37,485 bases of DNA from assembly GCA_947448395.1 (NCBI GenBank), contig CANFNA010000011.1, positions 1 through 37,485 on the forward strand, in the 5' to 3' direction. The stretch is from Chthoniobacteraceae bacterium (GTDB lineage Bacteria; Verrucomicrobiota; Verrucomicrobiia; Chthoniobacterales; Chthoniobacteraceae). The notes under the pieces were generated by a model that saw only the letters and a program-made list of their open reading frames with translations, searched no databases and was not told where the DNA came from. Each line of letters opens with the position of its first letter. Positions within the stretch are counted from its first letter, which is position 1. The position numbers were made by a program, and so were the translations under genes. Shown here piece after piece: positions 9,135-16,856 of this stretch.

Positions 9135-10291
9135 GGGCCTCTTTCCTATGTTTGGGATTTGTGGTGCAGGTGTGGATGCTGGCTTGTTTGAGTTTTGGTT
9201 CGGTTGGTTTGGCGGTCGAGTCGAGTGAGTGGCCGATGCATCGTGGAAATCCCAAGCTAAGTGGAGTATCGGCCTCGCCTGCGCCTGGGCTTCCGAAGCA
9301 AGCTTGGAGCTTCAAGGCTGGGAAGGCGGTGAAGGGCGGTGCTGCGATTGCAGCGGGGCGTGTTTACGTGGGGGACGAAGATGGAGTGTTGCACGCGCTG
9401 GAGCTGAGCACGGGAAAATCAGTGTGGTCTTTCAAGACGGAGGGGGCCATCGAGGCGACTCCTCTTTTGCGGGGCACTCGGGTGATTGTGGGTTCGAGTG
9501 ACGGGAAGCTTTATTCGATTGATGCGGAGTCAGGGATGTTGGGGTGGGCGTATGAGACGGGAGATAAAATTTTGGGAGGCGCAAATGTGGCGCGCTCCCC
9601 TGAAAACGATGCGGACTGGATTTTAGTAGGGAGCTACGATTCCAACTTGCACTGCATCAATGCCAGCAGTGGCAAGGCGGTCTGGAGGGCGGAGACAGAT
9701 AACTATATCAACGGGACGCCTGCACTTTTGCCCGGAGGCGAAGTGATTTTTGGGGGGTGTGATGCGCAGTTGAGGATTGTGTCATTGGTGGATGGGAGGC
9801 TGCTGCGGCAGATCGAGGCGGATGCTTACGTAGCGTCGTCGGTGGCTGTGGCAGACGATGGGAAGGCCTATGTAGGGCACTACGGAAACGTGGTGATGGG
9901 GATGGATCCGAAGGAGGCAAAAGTGCTCTGGCGGTATCGGGATCGCAATTTTCCGTATCTTTCAAGTGCTGCGGTGGGCAAAGACCGAGTGTTGATCGGT
10001 GGTAATGATAAACGACTTCATTGCATGAACCGCGAGGATGGGGCTCCGATTTGGCAGTTTTCGACGAGAGGCAAGGTAGATAGTTCGCCGGTGATTTGCG
10101 GGGATGCAGTGGTTGTGGGATCGATGGACGGAAGAATTTATTGTGTGTCGCTAAATGATGGGCGTGAGCGTTGGGTTTATGAACTTGGGGCTCCCGTAGT
10201 GGCCTCACCAGCCGTTGTTGATGGCTGGATTGTGATCGGTGCCGAGGACGGTGCTGTCTACGGATTACAAACGAGCCCTGCTAAACCATGA
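9131..10291 (+). CDS. Secreted PQQ-like (BamB-type) beta-propeller protein
   Basis: A 386-residue protein whose ATG overlaps the alcohol dehydrogenase stop by 4 nt and whose stop overlaps the next gene by 4 nt. A signal peptide covers about residues 1-29. It is followed by 'SEWPMHRGNPKLSG' and about eight regular blades with the pattern (V/I)YVGxxDGxLxxLxxxxGxxxWxF, for example 'VYVGDEDGVLHALELSTG' and 'IYCVSLNDGRERWVY'. It is the most regular of the four propellers and close to the BamB layout. There is no lipobox and no sign of the Bam complex nearby, so BamB itself is unlikely. Coupling to cytoplasmic enzymes on both sides implies co-production in fixed ratio. Confidence 0.85.
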   Translation: MRASFLCLGFVVQVWMLACLSFGSVGLAVESSEWPMHRGNPKLSGVSASPAPGLPKQAWSFKAGKAVKGGAAIAAGRVYVGDEDGVLHALELSTGKSVWSFKTEGAIEATPLLRGTRVIVGSSDGKLYSIDAESGMLGWAYETGDKILGGANVARSPENDADWILVGSYDSNLHCINASSGKAVWRAETDNYINGTPALLPGGEVIFGGCDAQLRIVSLVDGRLLRQIEADAYVASSVAVADDGKAYVGHYGNVVMGMDPKEAKVLWRYRDRNFPYLSSAAVGKDRVLIGGNDKRLHCMNREDGAPIWQFSTRGKVDSSPVICGDAVVVGSMDGRIYCVSLNDGRERWVYELGAPVVASPAVVDGWIVIGAEDGAVYGLQTSPAKP

Positions 10292-11628
10292 ACGATTCGA
10301 CACCCTCGATTTCCAAAGTGCATGCCGATGCGGAGGAGACTACGGCGGGAAACTATTTTATTTCGAACTATCCCCCTTTCCATTTCTGGGATGCAGGGAC
10401 AGCGACGCACTTAGAAGAATTGCTTCAAACTCCGAGTCCCTCGGAAACTCCGCTTGGGGTTTATTTTCACATTCCGTTTTGCCGGAAGCGTTGCCATTTT
10501 TGCTATTTCCGCGTGTACACCGACCGAAATGCGTCTGAGATTCAGCGCTATTTGGATGCGGGGATTCGTGAGTTGGAAAGGTATGCACAGGCGCCCTTTG
10601 TGAACGGGCGCAAGCCATCGTTTGTTTACTTTGGAGGAGGAACTCCAAGTTATCTGAGTGTGCCGCAGTTGCGCTCGCTCACGGATCGGATGAAGGCCCT
10701 TTTGTCATGGGATTCAGTGGAAGAGGTGACATTCGAGGCGGAGCCGGGAACGTTGAATGAGGCGAAGGTGATGGCAATCCGAGAGTTGGGGGTGACGCGT
10801 CTGAGTTTGGGCGTAGAGAACTTTGATTCACACATTTTGGAGATCAATGGACGGGCGCATCGAGCGGACGAGATTCAGCGTGCATTCCGATGGGCTCGCT
10901 CGGCTGGGTTTCCTCAGATCAACGTGGATTTGATTGCGGGAATGGTTGAGGAAACCGATGAGAATTGGAGGGAGAACGTTCGGAAGTTGATCGAGCTCGG
11001 TCCTGACTGCGTCACGATTTACCAGATGGAGGTTCCGTATAATACGGGGATATTCAAGCGGATGAAGGAAGAGGGGCAATTGGTTGCGCCTGTCGCGACC
11101 TGGAATACCAAGAGAGAGTGGGTGGGGTACGCCTTTTCTGAGCTCGAGAAGGTAGGATATACGGTAACGAGCGGGTATACCGCGGTTCGAGATCCAGCCC
11201 GCACGCGTTTTGTTTATCGAGATGCGCTTTGGCAGGGGGCGGATTTGATTGGAGCGGGAGTAGCCTCATTTTCGCACATAGGTGGGGTGCATTTTCAGAA
11301 TGCAGCTGAGATCGGCCAATACATTGATCGGGTGGAATCTGCTCAATTACCGGTTTCTCGGGCGATGGCGACGACTCCAGAGGAGAGACTGATTCGCGAA
11401 CTGATTTTGCAGATGAAGCTGGGTCGAGTGAATGCGGCATATTTTTCTGCGAAGTTTTCGGAGGACATTCGTCGGCGCTTTGAGCCTCAGTGGGCTGAGT
11501 TGGAGGCAAGATGCTTGGCCCAATGGCAAGGAGAGATATTTGTGCTGACGCGTGAGGCTCTGCTGAGAGTGGACACGTTGCTGCCAGCGTTCTTTTTGCC
11601 GCAGCATCAAAACGCCCGATACACATGA
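10288..11628 (+). CDS. HemW/HemN-like radical SAM protein
   Basis: A 446-residue radical SAM enzyme of the coproporphyrinogen-III-oxidase-like (HemN/HemW) family. The [4Fe-4S] cysteines are C65, C69 and C72 in 'HIPFCRKRCHFCYF', followed by the SAM-contacting 'GGGTP' at residues 116-120 and a glutamate-containing strand 'VTFEAEPGTL'. A C-terminal HemN_C-like region begins near 'EERLIRELILQMKLGRV'. No other tetrapyrrole gene is in the window. Its start overlaps a propeller stop and its stop overlaps the chorismate-lyase-like start, both ATGA, so it belongs to this operon rather than to haem synthesis. HemW relatives include haem chaperones, methyltransferases and cyclopropanases; which chemistry applies cannot be told here. 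Confidence 0.85.
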   Translation: MNDSTPSISKVHADAEETTAGNYFISNYPPFHFWDAGTATHLEELLQTPSPSETPLGVYFHIPFCRKRCHFCYFRVYTDRNASEIQRYLDAGIRELERYAQAPFVNGRKPSFVYFGGGTPSYLSVPQLRSLTDRMKALLSWDSVEEVTFEAEPGTLNEAKVMAIRELGVTRLSLGVENFDSHILEINGRAHRADEIQRAFRWARSAGFPQINVDLIAGMVEETDENWRENVRKLIELGPDCVTIYQMEVPYNTGIFKRMKEEGQLVAPVATWNTKREWVGYAFSELEKVGYTVTSGYTAVRDPARTRFVYRDALWQGADLIGAGVASFSHIGGVHFQNAAEIGQYIDRVESAQLPVSRAMATTPEERLIRELILQMKLGRVNAAYFSAKFSEDIRRRFEPQWAELEARCLAQWQGEIFVLTREALLRVDTLLPAFFLPQHQNARYT

Positions 11629-12176
11629 GACAAGAGGAGCCTGATTTGCTTGCACCGCTCGCGCGTCTCCACGGGATAGGGTGTGGAAAGTTTGTCTTTG
11701 TCGATGCCGATAAGGTTCCGGCGCCGTTCCAAGGTTTGTTGGTACACAACGGAGACATGACCTCGCGGTTGGAGGCCTTTCACGGGTCGAAGATTGGCCT
11801 AGAAGTTTTGCAGAGTCGAAAATCGGGTGAGAGTGAGTATAGTCGCGAGGTGATTCTGCGCAGGGATTCCGATCGGGCGGCTGTGGAGTATGGAGCGATC
11901 GAAATTTTTCTGGGCGTTTTTGAACCGGAAATGAGGGAGAGAATTTTGGAGGGACGAATTCCCTTGGGGGGGCTCCTAAATGCGAGAGGGGTGAGGTATC
12001 ATAGTGAGCCACGAGCATTTTTTCAGCTGACTCCGGGAGGCGATTTGGCGGCTTTGATGGAGACTTCGGAAAGTGTGGTTTTGTATGGGCGCTGTAATGT
12101 TCTCAAGCATGATGGCGGCGCTGTGATGGCGCGAATTGTTGAGGTGCTGCCTGTTCACAAAAAGAGCGGGGACTGA
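11625..12176 (+). CDS. Chorismate-lyase-like protein (UbiC/UTRA fold)
   Basis: A 183-residue protein. By eye it follows E. coli UbiC through its length: 'LLVHNGDMTSRLE' matches the UbiC segment 'LLLEDSMTKRFE', 'YSREVIL' supplies the substrate Arg (R74), 'RIPLGGLL' the PLG loop (113-115), and 'YGRCNVL' plus 'VEVLP' the Arg and Glu (R156, E173) near the C-terminus that bracket the active site. UbiC converts chorismate to 4-hydroxybenzoate plus pyruvate in the cytoplasm. The start overlaps the radical SAM stop by 4 nt. No ubiquinone genes lie nearby, so the product may feed the adenylating enzyme and reductases upstream in this operon. Family assignment is by motif comparison; catalytic competence is inferred. 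Confidence 0.62.
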   Translation: MRQEEPDLLAPLARLHGIGCGKFVFVDADKVPAPFQGLLVHNGDMTSRLEAFHGSKIGLEVLQSRKSGESEYSREVILRRDSDRAAVEYGAIEIFLGVFEPEMRERILEGRIPLGGLLNARGVRYHSEPRAFFQLTPGGDLAALMETSESVVLYGRCNVLKHDGGAVMARIVEVLPVHKKSGD

Positions 12177-12210
12177 GCATTCGTGCTTGCGGCTTTGGAG
12201 GGGTGGCGTA

Positions 12211-13506
12211 GTGAGCAAAGCTATGCGAAATGCGATAGCTCTGTGGTCGGGATTGGGTGCGCTCCTAGGGTTTCCACTTTCTGGGAATGGAGGGGACTGG
12301 CCGAGGTTTCTTGGGCCTAGTCACAATGCAAAGGCTGATCCGGCAGATGCGCAGGGATTCTGGCCGGAGGGAGGTTTGCGGAAGAAGTGGGAGTTTCCGA
12401 AGGGGAAGGGATGGGCGTGTCCTGCAGTCGCGGGAAACAAGGTTCTGGTGTTTCACCGAATGGAGACACGCGAGATTTTGGACTGCGTGGAGGCGGAGTC
12501 GGGAAAGACGCTCTGGAGTTACGCTTACGAGGCCCCCTACCGCGATCGGTATGGCTCAGGCGATGGGCCGAGGAGTAGTCCCGTAGTTGAAGGGGAATGC
12601 GTGTATGTTTTTGGAGTTAGCGGGCTTCTGCACTGTGTCGATTTGCGGAATGGAAAATTAATTTGGGAGCGGGATGTTGCGAAGGATATGGAGATGAAGC
12701 GGAATTTTTTTGGATTCGGTTCGACTCCTCTGGTGATGGATGGGCGAGTGATTGTGCAGGTGGGAGGATCTCAAAACCGCTGTTTAGCGGCGTTTTCTGC
12801 TGCTGACGGGAAAGATCTCTGGGTGTCGTCTCATGAATGGGGCGGGAGTTATGCGTCGCCTGTTCCTGCTGGGAAACAATTTGTGGTGGCATTTGTCGGA
12901 GGTGAAAGTCGGCCGCCGACTGGAGGGGTTGTGTGTGTTGATGCGAGCAGCGGCGCTGTGCGCGGGGAAAAAGCGCATCGGGCAACAATTGCCGAATCAG
13001 TGAATGCAGCGTCGCCACTTGTTTTCGGCGGGAGCGTATTTTCGACCGAGGGTTACGGCACTGGAGGCCTGCTCTGTGCGATTAGGGCGGATGGCTCTTT
13101 GGAAGAAGTCTGGAGAAGTCCGAAGCTTGGCTCGCAGTTTTTAACACCGATTGAGCGAGAAGGGTTGGTGCTTGGATTTGACGGACAGAACGGCCGCTTC
13201 TCGGATTTGGTGGCGTTGGATGCGAGGACCGGTGAGGAGAAGTGGAAGGAGAGTTTTGGCGGTGCTGTGGGACGTGGAAATCTCGTGGATCTGGGCGGAG
13301 CGGGGGTATTGGTGTTGGGTGAGTTTGGCGAATTATTGCGGATAAAAGTATCTTCGGAGGGTGCGAAGGTTGAGCAGAGGATTCGTCTGTGGGATGCCCC
13401 AGAGACATGGACCATGCCGGTTTTGGCGGGCAGGCGTCTTTATGTTTCGCAAAATGAACGAGGACGCGACGGGAGTGTTCCGCGGATCGTTTGTTACGAA
13501 TTTTAG
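12211..13506 (+). CDS. Secreted PQQ-like beta-propeller protein
   Basis: A 431-residue protein starting at GTG 12211, chosen because a GGAGG at about 12197-12201 lies at good spacing and because it puts a signal peptide (about residues 5-26) at the N-terminus; the frame is open further upstream to 12136 but that stretch overlaps the previous gene. After cleavage come 'GDWPRFLGPSHNAKA' and blades such as 'DCVEAESGKTLWSY', 'HCVDLRNGKLIWE' and 'VALDARTGEEKW'. It is the fourth propeller of the cluster and the last gene before a strand switch, so it probably ends the operon. Function unknown; like the others it is predicted to be periplasmic. Confidence 0.82.
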   Translation: MSKAMRNAIALWSGLGALLGFPLSGNGGDWPRFLGPSHNAKADPADAQGFWPEGGLRKKWEFPKGKGWACPAVAGNKVLVFHRMETREILDCVEAESGKTLWSYAYEAPYRDRYGSGDGPRSSPVVEGECVYVFGVSGLLHCVDLRNGKLIWERDVAKDMEMKRNFFGFGSTPLVMDGRVIVQVGGSQNRCLAAFSAADGKDLWVSSHEWGGSYASPVPAGKQFVVAFVGGESRPPTGGVVCVDASSGAVRGEKAHRATIAESVNAASPLVFGGSVFSTEGYGTGGLLCAIRADGSLEEVWRSPKLGSQFLTPIEREGLVLGFDGQNGRFSDLVALDARTGEEKWKESFGGAVGRGNLVDLGGAGVLVLGEFGELLRIKVSSEGAKVEQRIRLWDAPETWTMPVLAGRRLYVSQNERGRDGSVPRIVCYEF

Positions 13507-13519
13507 CGTTAGAATACGA

Positions 13520-13534
13520 GCGTCCTGAGGACGC
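13520..13534 (+). other. Short hairpin after the propeller/reductase operon
   Basis: A near-perfect 15-nt palindrome (GCGTCC, loop TGA, GGACGC) begins 14 nt after the last operon stop. It has no T-tract on either strand, so it is a weak candidate terminator or mRNA-end structure rather than a classical intrinsic terminator. Confidence 0.3.
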
Positions 13535-13581
13535 GCTGAGTCAGCCGATTTGAGTCACTCGGGGGGGGGGCGGTACCCCTC

Positions 13582-14766
13582 TTAACGGGTACAACTGGGT
13601 TCAGAGATGCGGCCTAGTCCTCCGAGAATAACCGTTTTTTGCATCGTCTGAGTGTCTAGGAGGATGAGCGATCCGCTTTGCGCAAAAATCACATGGCGGG
13701 AGTTTGAGGTCCAAACTGGATCTTGTCCCTGAGCGAGAACGCGGACCTGCCCAGTGGCGAGTTCCAAGCTTGCCACGGCGAATCCACCTCCATCTCTTGA
13801 GTTGAAAACCACCCGCTTGCCGTCCGGAGACCAATTTGGCTCCGTGTTGTAACTGAGTCCGGTTCGAAGTGGTTGAGGTGAGCCTCCCGAGGAGGAGATG
13901 CGGAATAGTAAGGGGCTGCCACCGGCATCGCTTGAATAGATGATTTCACGGCCATCGGGAGACCAACTCGGGGAACTTTCAACGCCCGGAGTCGTCGTCA
14001 ACCGTCGCGGGGAGCTTCCTCCCGAGTCTGTGACGTAGAGTTCAGGGTTGCCGTCCTTGCTGAGGGTGACGGCGAAACGGTTAGCGTCGGGCGAATAGGA
14101 TGCACCGGAGTTGGTGCCGGGATACTTGATGATTCGCTGGCGTGAGCCGGATCCGAGGTCAATTTCATAAACATCAGCATAGCCGCTTTGATAACCCGTG
14201 TAGGCGAGGCGGCGGCCGTCTGGAGAGAGTGCAGGGGATACGCTGATGGAGTGGTCTCTGGTGAGTTGGGTGAGGTTGGATCCGTCCACGTCTACGAGGT
14301 AGATTTCCTTCTGGCCGGTTTTGTTCGAGACAAAGGCAATGCGTGTTCCTGCGATGCCTTTTGTTCCGGTGAGTGTCTGGATGATGTCGTTGGCGAAAGC
14401 GTGCGCCTGAGTGCGTGCTGAGCCGGAGTAGGAGCGTTCCAAAGACGATTGACCGGCTCGATCCCTGACGGATCCACGCAGGCTTGAGCCCGACGAGTTT
14501 CCCGAAATTTGCAAGGCAGCGGTGCCTGGTGCGGCTACTGAGAAAGCACCGGAAAGCTGGAGGTCGCGTTGGACGATTTGTGCGATGGTCTGGCCTTCTG
14601 GACCTGAGAAAGCGCTGACAGTCACGGAGATCTTATTGCTTTTGACGATCTCGATTAGAGGCGCTTCCTGAGCTTGCAGCGTGGTGACGGTTGGAGTGTT
14701 GCAAAGCGCTAAAACGATGCAGCAAAGGAAAGATGAACTGAAAAAGGATGGGGTCGTTAGGCTCAT
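13582..14766 (-). CDS. TolB-like beta-propeller periplasmic protein
   Basis: A 394-residue protein read from ATG 14766; an upstream in-frame ATG at 14802 adds 12 residues before the signal peptide and is less likely. The signal peptide (about residues 1-32) is followed by a TolB N-terminal-like domain (about 35-150) and WD40-like PD40 blades with 'SPALSPDGRRLAYTG', 'SYSPDANRFAV', 'SPSWSPDGREIIYSS' and 'EPNWSPDGKRVVFNS'. TolB works in the periplasm with Pal and the TolQRA motor in envelope maintenance. No tolQ, tolR, tolA or pal is next to it here, so it is either a dispersed tolB or a TolB-like paralogue. A terminator-like hairpin separates it from the upstream minus-strand gene, so it probably has its own promoter. 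Confidence 0.82.
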   Translation of the reverse strand: MSLTTPSFFSSSFLCCIVLALCNTPTVTTLQAQEAPLIEIVKSNKISVTVSAFSGPEGQTIAQIVQRDLQLSGAFSVAAPGTAALQISGNSSGSSLRGSVRDRAGQSSLERSYSGSARTQAHAFANDIIQTLTGTKGIAGTRIAFVSNKTGQKEIYLVDVDGSNLTQLTRDHSISVSPALSPDGRRLAYTGYQSGYADVYEIDLGSGSRQRIIKYPGTNSGASYSPDANRFAVTLSKDGNPELYVTDSGGSSPRRLTTTPGVESSPSWSPDGREIIYSSDAGGSPLLFRISSSGGSPQPLRTGLSYNTEPNWSPDGKRVVFNSRDGGGFAVASLELATGQVRVLAQGQDPVWTSNSRHVIFAQSGSLILLDTQTMQKTVILGGLGRISEPSCTR

Positions 14767-14879
14767 TTTAGGGCGCGCGTTTTGCGGAAAGTCGGGGTTC
14801 ATGGGATGCGTGAAGCGGATCAGCTTTGAAGGAGCAATGTGATGGGTGGTTGTCGTTTTTCCAAGCCGTTTGGGGGGAT

Positions 14880-14918
14880 AAAAAAAGTCGCGCTCCCACT
14901 TTTGCAGGAGCGCGACTT
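14880..14918 (-). terminator. Intrinsic terminator of the cytochrome/FGE-like gene
   Basis: Two 12-nt arms (14885-14896 and 14907-14918) form a perfect inverted repeat, AAGTCGCGCTCC with its complement, around a 10-nt loop. On the minus strand the stem is followed by seven T residues (the A-run at 14880-14886 on +). It lies about 20 nt past the stop of the minus-strand gene ending at 14939, which fits a Rho-independent terminator for that gene. Confidence 0.88.
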
Positions 14919-14938
14919 GGAGGTCTGGAGGGGTTTGG

Positions 14939-16345
14939 TTAGTCTTTTTCGACTCCGCTGTTCCAATACTTCTGCATGTCCTCCGCTGAGGGAATTTCCA
15001 TGGGCCTTACGATGCGGAAGCCTAGGAATTGGGCATCAGTGTGGTACCAAACGCTTTTGGGGAATTGAGGGTCTTGGATTTTCCAATCGGGATCGGAATT
15101 GCGACGGGCTGCGACTCGGAGCTTATCTGCGGAGTCGTCATCCCAAGCCCCGCCTCTAGCGGAATGTGGGTAGGGTTTGGTTGCTTTGTTCCAAGGATTT
15201 GAATTTCCGAGAGTCCCGTAGGCTTTGGGGTCGTACTGGTCTAGGGTCCATTCGATGACGTTTCCTAGGATGTCGTGGAGGCCCCAAGGATTTGGTTTTT
15301 TCTTGCCGACCTTCTGGTACTTGCCGTCGCTGTTGTTTGCGGACCAGCAGTATTCATCCATCTGCGAGGCGTCATCGCCCCAGAAGTAGGCTGTTTTGGT
15401 TCCGGCTCTGGCTGCATATTCCCACTCTGCTTCGGTTGGGAGGCGATAGAAGAAGCCTGTTTTAGCGCTGAGCCACTCGCAGTACTTGTTAGCTGCGTGT
15501 TGGGTCATGGAGATGGCAGGAAAACCGTCCTTGCCCATGCCGAAGCTCATTTCAACGTAGGGTTGGGTGGGACGCGTGGAAGCGTCGGTGAGTTCATTGA
15601 GTTTTGGATCTACAGGGTGGAGATTCCGAATGCGCTTTTCCTCTGTGGGGTACATGAATAGTTCGAACTCATTCCAAGTGACCTCACATTTGCCCATCCA
15701 GAAGGGAGCGATTTTAACTTCACGCTGGGGGCCTTCGTCGTCTTTGCGCCCCTCCTCGGAAGCGGGGCTGCCCATCAGAAAGTTCCCGCTTGGAATGGGG
15801 AGCATTTCGAAGGCGACTTCCGTCCCTGGAATGGTCGTGGAATAGGCTTTCATTTCCTTTTCGGGAACCTTTGGAGAAGTGGCGGCGATTCGCTCGTGAA
15901 TATCCTTCACAAGCTGTGATTCATCCGTTTTTGAGGACGTTTCCTTCTTTTTGGAGACGAGGGTCAGTCCGCTGGGCCACTTGGCACCTTCTTGAATCCA
16001 TTGTTTGAGCAGTTCAGTGGATTCTTTTGGGAGCGGTCCACCCTTCTTTTTTGGAGGCATCAGAAGGTCGTCGTCTAATGGAAGGACGGTCGTCGTGTAG
16101 AGTGGGCTTTTGTCGGGTTTTCCGGGGACTAGGGCGGGGCCGTTTTCGCCGCTGGTGGTGGCTTTTTCGAAAGTATCGAGTCGGACTCCTCCTTTGGAGT
16201 TACCCTTTCCTTCTCGATGGCAGGACACGCAGTTGAGCTCCAAGATTGGCTGAATGTCTTTTACGAAGTCGATGGCGGCGCTGGCTGGAATAGCACTGGC
16301 GAGACTGAGGCTCAGTAGTGAGGGGAAGGAAATGGACCGTTTCAT
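14939..16345 (-). CDS. Cytochrome c-like (PSCyt1) and FGE/SUMF1-like fusion protein, secreted
   Basis: A 468-residue exported protein with a signal peptide at residues 1-23. Residues about 25-125 form a planctomycete-type cytochrome c domain with the haem motif 'CVSCH' and 'DDDLLMPPKKKGGPL', whose Met may be the axial ligand. The rest (about 160-455) is a formylglycine-generating-enzyme-like (sulfatase-modifying) domain: 'MGSPASEEGRKDDEGPQREV', 'YRLPTEAEWEYAARAG', 'NPWGLHDILGNVIEW' and 'LGFRIVR'. The C-terminal active-site Cys pair of genuine FGE is not seen; the corresponding 'VAARRNSDPD' segment has no Cys. It is therefore more likely a binding or structural FGE-fold domain than an oxidase. 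This architecture is common in Planctomycetes and Verrucomicrobia. It is a single gene with its own terminator. Confidence 0.85.
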   Translation of the reverse strand: MKRSISFPSLLSLSLASAIPASAAIDFVKDIQPILELNCVSCHREGKGNSKGGVRLDTFEKATTSGENGPALVPGKPDKSPLYTTTVLPLDDDLLMPPKKKGGPLPKESTELLKQWIQEGAKWPSGLTLVSKKKETSSKTDESQLVKDIHERIAATSPKVPEKEMKAYSTTIPGTEVAFEMLPIPSGNFLMGSPASEEGRKDDEGPQREVKIAPFWMGKCEVTWNEFELFMYPTEEKRIRNLHPVDPKLNELTDASTRPTQPYVEMSFGMGKDGFPAISMTQHAANKYCEWLSAKTGFFYRLPTEAEWEYAARAGTKTAYFWGDDASQMDEYCWSANNSDGKYQKVGKKKPNPWGLHDILGNVIEWTLDQYDPKAYGTLGNSNPWNKATKPYPHSARGGAWDDDSADKLRVAARRNSDPDWKIQDPQFPKSVWYHTDAQFLGFRIVRPMEIPSAEDMQKYWNSGVEKD

Positions 16346-16502
16346 GGGAGGAATGTGTGTTTAGCTGGATGGAACAATACAATTGGGGGAGCCGGCAGGG
16401 GGGACCGTGTGGCGACAGGGGGGAGTCCACCAATGAAAATAGTTAAGAATCGAGCGGAATTTTTCCAGCTTTGTCTTACCGTAGCGTTCCCTGATCCAAG
16501 CC

Positions 16503-16856
16503 ATGCCGTTTGAAGTTCGATACCATTGTCAGAGATGCACGGCGTGCTGCCGTTGGCCGGGGCAGGTGAAGGTTGGCGAGGCGGAGATTTCCTCGATGGC
16601 TGCATATTTAGGAATGACGGAATGGGAATTTGTTCAAGAGTTTACGCAAGTGCGCCCCCAGCGGGACGGTTTGTCGCTTATAAATCGGGAAAACGGGGAG
16701 TGTATCTTTTTAGAGGGCCGAGATTGCAGGGTACAGGCGGCTAAACCGGTCCAATGCCAAGGGTTTCCGAACACGTGGAATTTTCCGGGTTGGCGTGAGG
16801 TTTGTGAGGCGCGCCCGGAACTGGTGGGGGGAGTTGGGAAAGGGGGAGGGAATTGA
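16503..16856 (+). CDS. YkgJ-type cysteine-cluster protein (putative metal-binding)
   Basis: A 117-residue protein of the YkgJ/UPF0153 type. The N-terminal cysteine cluster 'CQRCTACCRWPG' (residues 9-20) and later cysteines in 'GECIFL', 'CRVQAAKPVQCQGFP' and 'EVCEARP' fit the CxxCxxCC...C...C...C pattern of this family, proposed to bind Zn or an Fe-S cluster. Its stop overlaps the start of the first pseudopilin gene by 4 nt (TTGA), so it is translationally coupled to the secretion operon, which is an unusual partner. It is probably cytoplasmic, with no signal peptide or membrane segment. Biochemical role unknown. Confidence 0.78.
   Translation: MPFEVRYHCQRCTACCRWPGQVKVGEAEISSMAAYLGMTEWEFVQEFTQVRPQRDGLSLINRENGECIFLEGRDCRVQAAKPVQCQGFPNTWNFPGWREVCEARPELVGGVGKGGGN

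Noticed and set aside
14880-14918. Terminator for a plus-strand transcript
   Set aside because: The A/T run lies on the side that makes a T-tract only on the minus strand, and the nearest upstream gene on that strand ends 20 nt away.
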